From positions 83,840,001 through 83,904,000 of the forward strand of contig CM060831.1 in assembly GCA_030762175.1 (NCBI GenBank): a stretch of DNA of 64,000 nucleotides, in the 5' to 3' direction. A program made the position numbers and the translations under genes. Of this stretch, positions 51,300-62,879 are shown piece by piece. The notes beneath the pieces are model-generated. The model searched no databases. It saw only the letters and a list, made by a program, of their open reading frames with translations, and had not been told where the DNA came from. Every line of letters starts with the position of its first letter. Within the stretch, counting starts at the first letter, position 1. Source of the DNA: Metallyticus violacea. Taxonomy: Eukaryota; Arthropoda; Insecta; Mantodea; Metallyticidae.

Positions 51300-52464
51300 C
51301 ACTTCGGAGCACAAAAGGCTCGTCTAGTAAGACACCATGGTCAAATAAAATCTTGTTGATGGTAACCTGTGGAGGATCACCAAAAATCTCCGTGGGCAAC
51401 AAGAAAAATCTGCTACCCCATCCATGGCGCCAGAGGTCTGTGATCCACAAGCTAAAGCAAATGCTCTCGCTGACTACTCGGATCATCGTTTTAGGCACAG
51501 AGAAGACCCCCAGGATGAAATTTCGCATCGCGTTCGTCGATACCTCCAACAGGCGACGAGGATTCTCCTATCTTTCATCCCAGCAAAGTCCAGAGCGCAC
51601 TTCAGTCTCAACACCAAAAAGGCTGTCGGACCTGATGCGTCAATCCACCCTCCCCTTCCATGCTTTAACTGGTCACTTCCAGCGTGAGTGGGAAATAGGC
51701 CCGTGTGATATGCAATGGCAAAGATTCAGTGAACCCTTCCGTGGCGAGAAACGTTCCACACTCAAACACATATGTGACACAATACCTTAAGGCTCTGTAC
51801 TATCCTGAATACTATTGAACATATAAATGGCAGACTCCACAAAATCAGACATGTTCAATACTCTGGTCTTCAAAACAGATTAAACACCTTGTCAGGCCAT
51901 ACACCCAATGCAGAACTTACCACACCTAATCGAAAGATTGGCAAATGCTAAACAATCCGGCGAAAAGACATGCCTTTACATTTAGCAAACATCGCATATC
52001 ACAGAAACTTCCCTACATTCACATACAAACGGCAGAAGATTCAGTGGGAAAATTCTCTAACTTATTTGGGAGTTCTGGATAAAGGTCTAACCTTTCATGG
52101 ACACATCACAAAAACTGCTCACAAGTTTAAGGGAGCACGTGCTCAACTGTTTCCAGTGTTCAGTTCTAAATAGAACTGAATCCATTTAAAGCTACACCTT
52201 TTCAAAGCTCTGAAAATCCCCATCATGCTGTATGCCTGCGAAATCTGGGCTACGGCAAAAGATGGTTGGCTGCTACTTCTACAAACGATACAGAAAAGAG
52301 GGCTTTGGGCTCTCTACTCTTCGTACCGCTGTTTTCCCACCAAATTACTGCCTGAAGCCGTTCCTCCTTCATATATGGAAGATGAAGTTAGGCGCCGGGC
52401 AAAGAAATTCTACGATATATTACAATCATATAAGAGTGCTCTCATCCGTTCCTTAGGTAATTAA
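51300..52464 (+). pseudogene. Jockey-like LINE ORF2 (RT and C-terminus), internally deleted
   Basis: Around 51425-51640 the frame reads DPQAKANALADYSDHRF and LNTKKAVGPDAS (the KKAPGPDGI block). After a deletion, 51730-51870 gives TIP-GSVLS, ILLNI and MADSTKSDMFNTLVFKTD, that is the IPQGSVLSPxLFNIY segment and the region where YADD should lie, now eroded. From 51990: FTYKRQKIQWENSLTYLGVL and HITKTAHKFKGARAQLFPV. The end is IMLYACEIWATAKDGWLLLL, RGLWALYSSYRCFP and YDILQSYKSALIRSLGN at 52462. Base composition is less AT-rich than the surroundings. Jockey LINEs are mainly known from arthropods. Confidence 0.75.
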
Positions 52465-52857
52465 GATCGTCAATCAAGGTTCAAACCAAAATACAAGGTG
52501 CTAGGCCTGGTCTGCCAGCATCTTGGATTAATTTAGTATTAACATATTCAACGGGTATAAAGCAATCATATTTCAAGTAGACATTTATTTCAACAATAAC
52601 ATTGTTAACAGTATGGACATATTACCGTAATCTGGTTATCAGTACATACTCATATTCAGCTTCATTCGGGATGTCAAGTCCACCCTTTACAATAGAGAAA
52701 TCTAGCCCCACCACCTATCCACTTCTTCAAGATACACTCATCCAATAACAGGCACTCTCCACTGCAGTTAAACCCTAGCAAGAATGGTATGCAGATATTT
52801 ACACAGCCTGGTTTCTAATCCAGTCTGCATATTAGTTTGGCTCAACATGTTACATTA
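52465..52857. other. Intervening sequence between Jockey LINE and mariner
   Basis: It could hold the LINE 3' UTR. No other feature is recognised. Confidence 0.35.
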
Positions 52858-53985
52858 CGAGGGTAAGTCCATAAGTTTCCGGCTTAACATTTTCTAGGTA
52901 TAAAGACAGAAACAATATTTCACTTGAAATATTGTTACTCTTTATTGCAATACACTTCTCATATCTTTGAATTAATATTTCAACCCCCCCCCTCCAAATA
53001 GTCAGAAGTCTTATCTGCAAAATAGGCTTAAACAGCCTCCACCATTTCTTCGTAACACTTAAATTTCCTTCTTCGAAGGCCCTTCTTGAGTTTTGAGAAG
53101 AGGAAATAGTCATTGGGAGCTAGCTCTGGACTGTAAGGCGGATGGTCGATCTCCTTGAAGCCTCATTTCTTCACAGCTTCCTTTGCAACAAGAGCAGTGT
53201 GCACAGGCGCGTTGTCGTGAAGAAGGCGCACACGATCACTCGCCTTTTCTCGTTGGTGGAAGCACGTAGTTTGTGCAGTAGGCCAACATAGTACTCCCCG
53301 TTTACTGTGGTGTTCCTCTCCTTGAAGTCAATGAAGAGTATTCCTTCACAGGCCCAAAAGATTGTGACTATGGTCTTCTTAGTTGACCGAGTGATCTTGG
53401 TCTTTAAAGGCGGTGTTTTGCCAGGTTTACGCCATTCCATTGATTATCTTTTGGACAAGGGATCACAGTAGAGAACCATAGTTTCATCTCCTGTAACAAT
53501 GGTTTGCAGAACTTCTCACTCGTTGCCACGGCAGAGCTCCAAAAACGCCTGACAACAAATGACTCGTTGCTGCTTTTGGACTGAGGAAAAAAGTCTAGGC
53601 ATCCATCTTGTACTAACCTTATTTATGTTTAAATGTTCATGAAAAATTCGAAGAACTGTTGTTTTAGAAAAGCCCAATCTTTCTGCTATTTCTGTAACTT
53701 TGAGCCGCCGGTCTTCCATAATTTCTACTTCCACAAGAGCGTTTTCAGGGGCGAGCACCTCCAAGGGGCGACCTGCATGCTCTTCGTCTTCAATGCTTTT
53801 TCGACCCATTCGAAAAAGTTTGGCCCATTCTTTTACGGTAGAATATGAGGGGGATGCTTCCTCACATACACCGTCCAATCGCTATTTAATTTCATTTGCA
53901 GTAAGTCCTTCTTTTGTGAAGAACCTAATAACAGCGCTATCAACCCTCCAAACTCCCAGAACAGAATCACTGACATCCCATTCTT
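52858..53985 (-). pseudogene. Mariner transposase on the minus strand, 5' end of the element lost
   Basis: The left terminus cgagggtaagtccataagtt follows TA at 52856-52857; no inverted partner is found beyond 53985. From the right, the frame gives DSVLGVWRVDSAVIRFFTKE, a stop, then SYSTVKEWAKLFRMG, KSIEDEEHAGRPLEV and TEIAERLGFSKTTVLRI (second helix-turn-helix). Catalytic blocks are GDETMVLYCDP (about 53500), LLHDNAPVHTALVAKEAVKK (about 53215) and PPYSPELAPNDYFLFSKLKK (about 53130). All three Asp are retained, but stops and a shift break the frame. The C-terminus ends RYEKCIAIKSNN at about 52935. Confidence 0.88.
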
Positions 53986-54300
53986 AGAGGCAGCAGTCTC
54001 TACTTCTCCATCGTTTGAGAAAACTCACAGCATTCGATTCGTACCACATCACCTCCCCACCCTCTAGACCTCGAACTTCTAATTCTCCTATCTTGAACTG
54101 CCTGCTGACTCTACCAGCGATACGGCACGCCACATCATGGAAGATTTTTAAGGAGCTTGCGCCCAAAGGTCTTTGTCCGACTTTACCACCACAGAAGGCT
54201 TGCCTGGTAGACCATGGCTAGAAAGAACTTTGATGCTGGTCACGTGTGGAATCGCCAAAAACCTCCTTGGGTAACGAGACAAAATCACCAGAGGCAAATG
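53986..54300 (+). repeat. Partial match to the Jockey LINE leading region
   Basis: The stretch about 54190-54300 (agaaggcttgcctggtagac, tgctggtcacgtgtggaatc, aaaacctccttgggtaacga) parallels 51308-51425 (aaaggctcgtctagtaagac, gatggtaacctgtggaggat). The part from 53990 to 54190 is unmatched and carries an open minus-strand frame with no recognised family. It probably represents another LINE piece. Confidence 0.4.
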
Positions 54301-54637
54301 CAAAAATATGCTCTATGGTGCTAAGAGGCAAATTTTTGAATTCATTCATAATACGCTGCCATGTATGTGGCAAACCGCCCCAGAAAGGGATATTGTTTCA
54401 AATTCCCGGGAAATATTCTGTTGTACGATCGCTATTCGTAGTCCTGTCGTAGGTGACACACTTTCTTCAAGTGAATCTGAAACTCGGATATAATTTTCGT
54501 TATCCCTCAACTTGGTTAATTTAGTCAACAAACTAATCACAATTTTTTCAAACGTTCGTACACTTGTGCCTACTTCTCCTTAATTTTCATACCCCACAAT
54601 TGCTCCAATCTATTACGTCAATAATACCACCTGGTTT
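54301..54637. other. Unassigned, moderate base composition
   Basis: Overlapping open frames occur on both strands at 54308-54540, but no motif supports either. Confidence 0.3.
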
Positions 54638-54662
54638 TTATTTGTTTATTTACGGACGTTCC
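54638..54662 (-). mobile_element. SINE family A tail scrap
   Basis: The minus strand reads aacgtccgtaaataaacaaa, which is the last block of family A. Confidence 0.6.
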
Positions 54663-54799
54663 ACCTGGCTTTTAAACGACGTACTTGATGCAATGTCGCT
54701 TCTTCCCTGACGTATTCTATATATAAACATGAAATTAGAATACGTACAATCAGATTTTTGGAACTTCTCGTACAGTTCGCCTTCTGTACTTTGGTTTAC

Positions 54800-54940
54800 C
54801 TGTGGAGTACGTCAGCCTTAACTTGGGCCTTCAACAACTTTACTAGTTCCACATATGTCAAATCGGGCCAGTAAGCCACTTCCGTTAACTGCAACGTGTT
54901 AGTTTCCTCGCAATGTAGAGATTCCAATTGAGGTGCTAGG
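54800..54940 (-). CDS. Candidate internal exon, 141 bp, unknown gene
   Basis: The minus-strand frame reads LAPQLESLHCEETNTLQLTE and then AYWPDLTYVELVKLLKAQ, ending VLH. It is flanked by gatcag (acceptor, weak pyrimidine tract) and ccacag-gtaaac (good donor). The frame opens well upstream to 55089 but becomes low complexity there. It is Leu-rich with alternating hydrophobics. No family is recognised, and both exon phases are 2. It may be host coding or a piece of an element. Confidence 0.3.
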
Positions 54941-54944
54941 CTGA

Positions 54945-55540
54945 TCGTGACGAATGCCTTATACTCACAATCATGAATATTAATAAAATAATATACACAA
55001 AAATGTGTCTGAGCATAATATATAAATGAACTAGGACAAATGTCTTTATAATAATGCAAATCAAAAGCCAGAAATAAGGCATAATACATTTAACATAATA
55101 TATAACCACTCTGCTACCAAACTTTTCACGGGCAAACTTTCATCAATAACAATTTAAACATTACTAAATAACACGTCTAACTACTACTTGAAACCCAGAG
55201 ATCTGTGGTTTATTATGATGCACCAAATGATTAGAGCTTGTGAAAACTATTAATGGGATTAATGATTACATCATTAAAAGAATAAGAATGATTAACAATA
55301 CACCTTAAACCCTTTTTAAAATATTAAGCATTTTCCCTTCTGCCACAGAGCATGTGATATCAAAATTTCACAATAAAAGATAAGAAAACTATTTTACTGG
55401 CTTGCAAATATACTTTCGCCCAATGACAGGAACACCTTACAACATGATCAATTAAGCGACACACAAAACTGCCACTATTAACTGATTTTAATGACAATCT
55501 CTGTTCCAGCACAGATCATTATTATAAAGTTTCGGAATGT
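54945..55540. other. AT-rich, no clear feature
   Basis: No repeat or coding match. Confidence 0.35.
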
Positions 55541-55555
55541 TTCATCGAAATCAGA

Positions 55556-55852
55556 GTCAGTCCCAGTGGTGTAGTGGTAACCATACTTGCCTTTTAAACC
55601 CAAGATGGCGGGTTCAAATTCGGCCAGGGTCTATGGATTTTTTCGGGCTCAAAAATCCTAAGTATGGCTTCCTTCGGAAGGGAAGTAAATCCGTGGGTCC
55701 CGTGTCGTATATTTACGACACGAAAAAGAACCTCAAGCATGAAAGAAGAGGCCTCTGAGAAAAATTTGTTAGCCATTTCACGCCTCGAATAAAATAGGAC
55801 GCTGATGACCTGAGATGTTAAAGAGCGTCCGTAAATAAACCAAATCAAATAA
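55556..55852 (+). mobile_element. SINE family A, complete
   Basis: Head tcagtcccagtggtgtagtg, B box gggttcaaattcg, full body to gagatgttaaagagcgtccg and aaataaaccaaatcaaata. Flanks atcgaaatcagag (about 55543) and atcgaaaccagac (about 55853) make an imperfect 13-bp target duplication. Confidence 0.92.
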
Positions 55853-55865
55853 TCGAAACCAGACA

Positions 55866-56228
55866 AAGCCTTACAAACAATTTACTTTTAGAGCAAAGAA
55901 AATTAAGAAAAATATACCAATTGTCAATTAAATAATGTTAAAACCATGGTCACCATAGTACGGAACAATCCTCATTTACTATTTATAATGATTACGCCAA
56001 ACATTTTTCCTCATTGGAAATGCTTATTACCAGCCTACCGCTATGCCAGCTCAGAGAGAAGACCAGACAAGGCGAAGAGAGAGCTAGTGCAATTACTCGC
56101 AGCGATCAAAGCTATAACCCCTCTGGTACTATAGAGAGTGGCATGTAATGTCCGATCAAATAATCATTTCGAATGACGGCTGGCTCACATGAACATCACT
56201 ATCAAAGAAATATAGATTGATGGAATGT
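55866..56228. other. No clear feature
   Basis: A 62-codon plus-strand frame at 55946-56134 ends in a basic, GC-richer stretch (ERRPDKAKRELVQLL) without family resemblance. Confidence 0.3.
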
Positions 56229-56372
56229 TCACATTAAACCGGCACATTCAGATTCTGGAGACATTAGCTCAAATCCCTTCTCCTCGTCTTCCGGGAATTC
56301 GATAACTGGAAGTTCTTCGCTATGCTGAACTGGTTTAAGGGCAGAGATATATTTGGATGTACTACTGCTCAT
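56229..56372 (-). CDS. Small acidic open frame, possible first exon
   Basis: An ATG at 56372 (context aaataaATGA) opens 47 codons to TGA at 56229. It reads MSSSTSKYISALKPVQHS, ELPVIEFPEDEEKG and FELMSPESECAGLM. Codon content and composition are unlike the AT-rich surroundings. Its last GT (at-gtgaac) would end the exon in phase 2, which is compatible with the candidate exon at 54800-54940. The donor is weak. The family is unknown. Confidence 0.3.
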   Translation of the reverse strand: MSSSTSKYISALKPVQHSEELPVIEFPEDEEKGFELMSPESECAGLM

Positions 56373-57104
56373 TTATTTTTTCTCGTAATGTCTTCAAAAA
56401 ACAGATAGAACCATACTGAAGTAGTAGTCATTTAAATTATTATTTGGCTTCCTCCACATCACCGGAACAGAAAAACTTTGGCATTTTACCTCCGTTCAGT
56501 CACTTCACGAGATTTCAGCACACGTACTGCAAGAAATGTCTGTCTAGGTCCTCATTCTTGCATACAAAATAAAACTGATAAGGTTTTTTCACAATTGGAG
56601 TTATATCCTTCTTATGTCTAGCAAAAGCTACTTCACTACAAATGTAACAAAAGTTATCGGGATTATTAAGACAGTTATGAGACATTACTGCTGCTAGATT
56701 TCCACTGAAATGTTCTCTTATAAGAACAAAGAAGTAGATGGAAACATAGTCCAGGAAATATACATTAACACTACATGAGACCGTTCGGTATCAGTAGTGC
56801 AAATGATTCTTAGTACTAAACTATTGTGTCGAAGCTATGTTGCAATATTTCATGAAACCAAGCTGACTCATGGAGTAATGTAGTATGGCACAATCACAAA
56901 CTTGTCGCAACATAAGATGGAAAAAAATGAGCTGATGGATGATGCCTAAGTATACAATGTGAACTGAGTGTATTGAATATCAGGAGTATACGTTGGCTAA
57001 TCGCCAGTTAGTAGGTTTTGTTGACATTTTCGTGTTTAGCACTTGGAAACATTAAGCATTTCACATTTTCATTTCAGCGGCAAAATGTGTGTTTACCAGT
57101 GATA
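56373..57104. other. No clear feature
   Basis: No frame or repeat was recognised; possible promoter or 5' flank if the small frame at 56229-56372 is real. Confidence 0.3.
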
Positions 57105-57242
57105 ATTTGATATGATATTTGGCATATCACTATCACCTAAGTACGTATAAACCGAGTAAAATTGAGATGAAAAAAATAATATATATAATTTGATATGATA
57201 TTTGGCATTCACTATCACCTAAGTACTAAAGCGAGTAAAATT

Positions 57243-57300
<58 letters not shown>
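57105..57300 (+). repeat. Tandem pair of about 65 bp plus (TA)n microsatellite
   Basis: The unit atttgatatgatatttggca, cactatcacctaagta, gcgagtaaaattg occurs at about 57106-57170 and again at 57188-57243. It is followed by about 27 TA dinucleotides to 57300. Confidence 0.9.
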
Positions 57301-57305
<5 letters not shown>

Positions 57306-57341
57306 AAAATAACAATAAAATAACAATATTAACAATGTAAC

Positions 57342-57579
57342 AAATTAACAGTAATTATAATAGTAGGAAAGGATAAAACACTAAGAAAAAGTCACATTTG
57401 AGATCGCTATATTTCGAACTTGAGCGATCTCAAGTGTGACTTTTTCTTAGTGTTTTATCCTTTCCTACTATTATAATTACTGTTAATTTATATATATAAA
57501 TTATCGAAATATAGCGATCTCAAGTGTGACTTTTTCTTAGTGTTTTATGCTTTCCTACTATTATAATTACTATTAATTT
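57342..57579. repeat. 67-bp near-perfect hairpin plus a third copy
   Basis: The arm at 57342-57408 is inverted at 57423-57489 with one substitution and one-base neighbourhood change, separated by a 14-base spacer. A third copy, same orientation as the second, lies at 57513-57579 with two differences. The copy junctions are TA-rich. It resembles a foldback or MITE-derived hairpin; transcription would give a long, nearly perfect stem. Confidence 0.95.
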
Positions 57580-57584
57580 TTATA

Positions 57585-59317
57585 TATATATCAAGAAATA
57601 AGGAAACGCTACAGGTAGAACAACTCGGAAATCTTCAGCAGCAGACAAAACCACAACGTCACCATCAATGTATTAAGGCTGGAAATGTGATTTGAAAGCA
57701 CGCACTTCGATCAAAGATTTGCTATTGAAATTACTCGAACATTTATAAAGTATGATATTAATTTAAATGATAATAAAATGCATGTAATGCAATAAGCATT
57801 AGTTACTTCATTCTACGGAAAAACATATTTGGTATGCTATGAAAAATTCCTATTAAGTAATTTCATACAGATTATAAAAATGAAGAAAATTTAAACTATT
57901 TAATTAATTTCAGCATTATCTTGAATTTCCCTCCCAGAAAATTACTTTTCTAGACAGAGATGATAATACAGTTACAAGGGCATATATTGTTTAAGAAAAC
58001 GTAACTTTTTCTTCCTTTTTCATTGACGTTTTAAAATTATTTGTAAATCCTTAAAGAAATCTCGTTTTCTTGTAAGAATTGCATAAATGAACATTTTTGA
58101 AATGAAAAAAGGTGTTAAATTGAAAAATTTATTACAATTATTATACAACCACGAAAATGGCATTATTATCTACGTTTTGCAACATTTCCTCAAGCAACTT
58201 TGAAATGTATTAACTATTTTTCTCCGAAAAAAATCCAAGAATAAAAATAAATAATAAAACAAAAAAAATGAAATGAAATTACTTAGTAAAGTATTCATCT
58301 TTTAGTATATTTTGATTGATAAATGTTGGCTCTTTTGACGCTTAGATGTTGCATTCAGAAGTTTTCAATTTTCTCGCTTTCCGGTGCTGCAGTTTTGATG
58401 CTCTGTTAGTTTTTGCTGCTATATTTAAATTCCGGAACGAACGTTCTTATAGGTATAGGTTTTTATAATGTTTGGATGTAAGCTGTAAAAATTTGTCCAG
58501 GAATATCGAAGAAGCACTTTATGACACCACAGTCGTTATTTAGTTTGTCATCGTGCAGACTGATAAATACAACTCTTTAGTTGTGTCCACCCATTCATCT
58601 GTGGTTTAATTAAACGTCGAAACAACTTTTTCTATCCACCTCTAATTACCTACAAATTTTACGACAACAGAAAGCTATATAATCAGTCAAATACCGAAGC
58701 ACTTAAACAGAACACCTTGATATATTTTTTTATTTGGCGAATTTTGGGTATTCTGGCGTCACTTCTATAATTTCAGTGTCCTTCTCCATCATTGCTAAAG
58801 CCTCTTTTGTATTTGGTATTAACTATTAACTTTGTGAAAAAGTGAGATGTCAAATAGATATTTGTGTCAGTTCTCAGTTCATTTGCTGAAAATTTGAAAG
58901 AAATGTCTGCAATATTGCAGCTCATTATAAGTAGGAGTAAGCGGCCTTTGAATTCTACTGGAAGTGAATGGTCGTATATATTGCTATGATTTGGGAGAAC
59001 AAATTTTTCAATGCAGTTTTAATTAAGTCTGACAGTCAGCAAATACTTCACTTGATAACGTTATTATAGATTTGAAAAACATCCTTAAAAAAAAAAAGAT
59101 AGTATCGCAGTCCTAGAGCGCTTTTGAAAAAGTAGTACGTTAGCAAGTTTGCCAACTTTTATCTTTTAACAGACAGTGACACTTCATTAACAATATATCT
59201 GAGGCTTTTGGGTAAAATCCTAAGCCAGCTGAAATTGCACTCGTGCATTTACAGGTATTGGAATATTGAGGACATGAAATGTATAATTTACAAATCTAAG
59301 GGTTCCTTTTCATTAGA
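57585..59317. other. AT-rich stretch, no clear feature
   Basis: A minus-strand scrap near 58800-58735 (KEALAMMEKDTEIIEVTPEY) looks coding-like but cannot be assigned. Confidence 0.3.
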
Positions 59318-59560
59318 TTAAAAAAAAAAAGGTGTTGGCTCCTGCAACATGATTGAAAAATAACCCATAAGCTGGTCGCACCCGATGTGCGCCTCTTCCA
59401 TGCAGTGATCAGGCTTTAGCTTGGAGCATGTTTTCATTTCACTACTGTCTAAAGATCGTTTTTTGAAAATATGGTTTGATATATTTTTTCTATTAGGTAA
59501 TGTAAAATCATCAGCGATTAAGTGATTTCTAAGTAATTTTATCATATTGTGTATGTTATG
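59318..59560 (-). other. Possible hAT-like transposase scrap
   Basis: The minus-strand frame begins MIKLLRNHLIADDFTLPNRK and continues NISNHIFKK. The xLPxRKxxS pattern resembles the segment of hAT or DUF-type transposases that precedes the catalytic core. No other domain is present, so this is tentative. Confidence 0.2.
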
Positions 59561-60179
59561 AAAAGCCTAAACTCTCTTTGCACTGTCAGAAGGACTGTCA
59601 AAACAACTGGACTTATAATCTACTCTCAGATGCCTTCAGTCTTTTGAGTTATTTCCTCCCACATCTCACACTGCTCCCATCCCAATGAACTTTTGAATGT
59701 AAAGAATAATTTGCTTCAACAAAGCCACAAGTACATTGGTACGTCAAAATCAAGATATATGGGAACATTATCATCGTCGTCATCACTTGTGCCTATGTGA
59801 TCCATAAACGTTGTCTTCTACTTCACCGCAATATATTCTAGCACCCATATGCATTTAATCAAAATTTAAAATGCTAGGATGAAATAAGTGCAAAATATTT
59901 GTTCATATTGTAGAAGGTGTGAGCTATTAATAAGATTTAGGGAAAAAAATAAAAGATATGAATTTATGTTTATTTATTAATAATTCAGTTCTGCTGGGCA
60001 TGTAGTATAGTAGGCACCCTTCCGGAAAACCTGCAATGAGTAGCCGATCTATACAAATCATTCCTGGTTCTAGCACTGAGTCTGTGTACACTGTAATTCG
60101 ATTAAAAACGTTGAAATGATCAACTATATATTATGTTATGTATATTCTACTGTAAGGATAAATACATTTTTTAAATAGA

Positions 60180-62225
60180 ATTGTACAAGATTCTGATAGC
60201 CTTCTTATGCAAATGGAAAACCTTCCATTTTATATTCCACATTTTATTATAGTGTGAAAATGTGCAAAGTATACCATACACAAGGCATCTTTTGATAAGA
60301 AATAATTTAAAACTCTTGGAGCAAAACAGGATGCAATAAGTTTGGGAATTATCATTTCAACATATTTCTTTAAGTTAAGGCTTTAATCAATTCGTAACCC
60401 AAACAATTTTTTATGATTGATTTCTTTTAGGGTCTGATCTTGATAATTGATTATAAGATATGATACATATTTATTTTTTGTTCTGAATTGAATAACATTT
60501 GTTTTATCTATATTCAGTAACATCTTATTGGCTTGAAACCACCAGTTTATTTCATTAAAAAAATTGCAATTGTATTGGCAGAATTTCTTGTGATTTCCAT
60601 GTTACAAGCACCTTATATTAATTGCAAAAATTAGCACTTTTGATTCATGGCTTAAGCTATATTGTGGGTCATTGATAAAAATTAAAAACAGCAAGGACTC
60701 AATATTTATCCCTGTGGAACATCATTTTAATTGGCTATACATATTTTTTCTAGAACCTTTGAGAATAAATTTAAAAGTGACATAGGTCATAGTTTGATGG
60801 TAAATTTTGTCCCTTTTTGGAAAATCGTTTTAACAATTGAATGCTTTAGTCCTTCTGGAAATACTGCAGAATGGTTACTGATATGACTGAGAGATTCACT
60901 AAGTTCAGGTGAACTTTTTAATAGTTTAGTACTTATCTCATCCCATCCCATCCTATCCCATCCATAGGAATTATTGCATTTGAGTGAGAATAATTTTTTT
61001 ATTCCGCTTGGGGAAGTAGACATAGCAGTAAATTTAAGATGAAAATTGTGTTTATTTTACACATTTTGTTAATAGGTGTAATATTTTAACTTTTAGATTA
61101 TTTCTACTTACACTTTACTCTACAACTCTTATGCAGTGACAGTTAAAAAACATTTGCAATGCCCTGTAAGTTATTAAATTTTCATGATAAACTAAAGGGG
61201 AAATATTGTCATTTGTATTTGATCTATAGGATTAATGTTTTAATTATATTTCAAGCGGACTTTTATTTTTAGACGTATTGATCTAGTGAGGAATACCTAC
61301 TATCCCTTTTTTTAAATTACTCATTTACATTTGCAGTTATCTTTATATTGCATCTTACAGCTTTTGTCATTGCTAATTCTACTTTGTAAATAAAGATTTC
61401 TTTCGTTTATATATGATACTTTTAATTCTGTGGTTATGCATAATTTATGTTTAGATAAGATATTTTGGGTTTTTAATTTCAGGATAATTTGCCTCACAAT
61501 GCCGTAACACAATATTTAGAAATATATTTAATTTGTATTCTATTTTATCATAAGAATAGACAGTTTCCCAAGCTTCAGGACCAAGATCATGTTTAAAATC
61601 CACAACTGAAGCATCATATATTACGTTAACCATATGACCACAGTGTTGCCATTTACTTTACTTTATTGCCATTTAATACCAGCATCTGTGCATCATGATT
61701 TGACAATACATTCAATGTGGCAATACAGAATATTTTAAATTCTTACTTTTATCTATAAATTATAACTCCTTAATAAGAATGTCAGTCTTCGCCTCCTTTC
61801 ATTATCTTTTGAAGTGCTCACAATAAAAATCCCACATACTAAGTGATTTATATTATTTCGAAACACGGAATTGAGAACTTTGTCGGATTTATGACAACAT
61901 TAAAATTTCCTGAGTCTTGTAAACAGTTAAAATACTAATATACCGCTGGTAGCTTTCATTTTAGCACAACAGCTTTCAAAGTGTTTCCCTCTACAGAAGG
62001 AATGATGTCGATATTACTAAAATTGAGGTTGGTCTTAATGTATATACTCGCGCTTACACAGTTAATGGAATGTCCACAAAACTAGAACACAATGAGCAAT
62101 TAATTTTTAATTGCCTCAGCTCTATTTCTGGACAGTAATGTTCCGTCAGACAAATAACTTTAATTTCGTGTTTATTAAAATCTTGGATTGCTATATTAAA
62201 TTCTCCAATTTTATTTTAAATTCCT
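60180..62225 (-). pseudogene. CR1-like LINE ORF2, decayed, endonuclease to RT C-terminus
   Basis: Endonuclease scraps lie at about 62200-61900 (ICLTEHYCPEIEL-like with a stop). The inter-domain part follows at 61633-61330 (EAWETVYSYDKIEYKLNIFL, then NERNLYLQSRISND). The RT reads IKKLFSLKCNNSYGWD, ISTKLLKSSPELSESLSHIS and AVFPEGLKHSIVKTIF near 61010-60810, with a short local duplication (gggatgggatgagat-like) inside the GWD block. Next come DVPQG at about 60720 and TNVIQFRTKNK with KKLFGLRID near 60500-60390. The end is YFAHFHTIIKCGI at about 60250. The YADD box is not recoverable. Many stops. Confidence 0.75.
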
Positions 62226-62790
62226 CTAATGTTTTGGTGAAATAAAACAAAGCATGGGTTGTTTGTTTTTTTTTTTTATGGATTTTAGCATTAGATATAG
62301 AGACGGTATTAATTGTCGCTGTCTTTTTCTTCTTCTTCTTGTATTCTTAAAAGGGGGCGGAGCACCAATGACAGGAATAGATCTGCTACAATTTGACATA
62401 TAACTGCATATCAAATTCTTGGCAATGAGGTTCGCATGAAGTCTCTTGCCTTTGGAGTTTGCTCGAAATTGGGTTATCATGCCTGCAAAATAATTTAACA
62501 AAGTTCACATTTGTATGACTACTGCTGTTCACGCTAATCAGTATCTCAAAATCTTGTCAAAGTTTTCTCGTTTTGTCAGAATGCACAATATATTGTATGA
62601 TCTCATTCACATGTTAATCACAACGTTCAAGCACACAGTTGGGTCTGGCTGCTGGAAAACTTTTATTACACACAGTTTGCGATTACACCCATGTATGGTG
62701 AAGTGCGTTACACAATGCTGGTAGCTGCTATACTTTTAATCGTCACAGGTCATTGCACAAGTGATTTAAACATCTCTCCAGTTAGCATGA
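62226..62790 (-). pseudogene. CR1-like LINE ORF1, SGNH C-terminal part
   Basis: The minus strand at 62501-62300 reads FRANSKGKRLHANLIAKNLI, which matches the HLNxxGKxxLAxxI block that carries the catalytic His of SGNH ORF1 proteins; the Leu-His-Leu itself is damaged. A basic RRRRKRQR tail follows and then the ORF2 start. Upstream scraps (VNEIIQYIVHSDKTRK, FVKLFCRHDN) fit the middle of the domain. The block GDSH is not found because family C sequence begins at about 62880. Confidence 0.5.
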
Positions 62791-62879
62791 GTGTAATCTA
62801 GCAAGATTATTACATATTTCTTAAACAGCGGTACCTAATTGAAATAAAGTTACGTTGCATATCACTTATCTGTAGGCAT

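Noticed and set aside
51353..51790. 145-codon plus-strand open frame as a gene
   Set aside because: It overlaps the Jockey LINE in a different frame from the one carrying the ADYSDHRF and KKAVGPD motifs; only its last part shares the LINE frame after a deletion.
59318..59560. Confident hAT transposase annotation
   Set aside because: Only one short LPxRK-like pattern supports it; kept as a low-confidence scrap.
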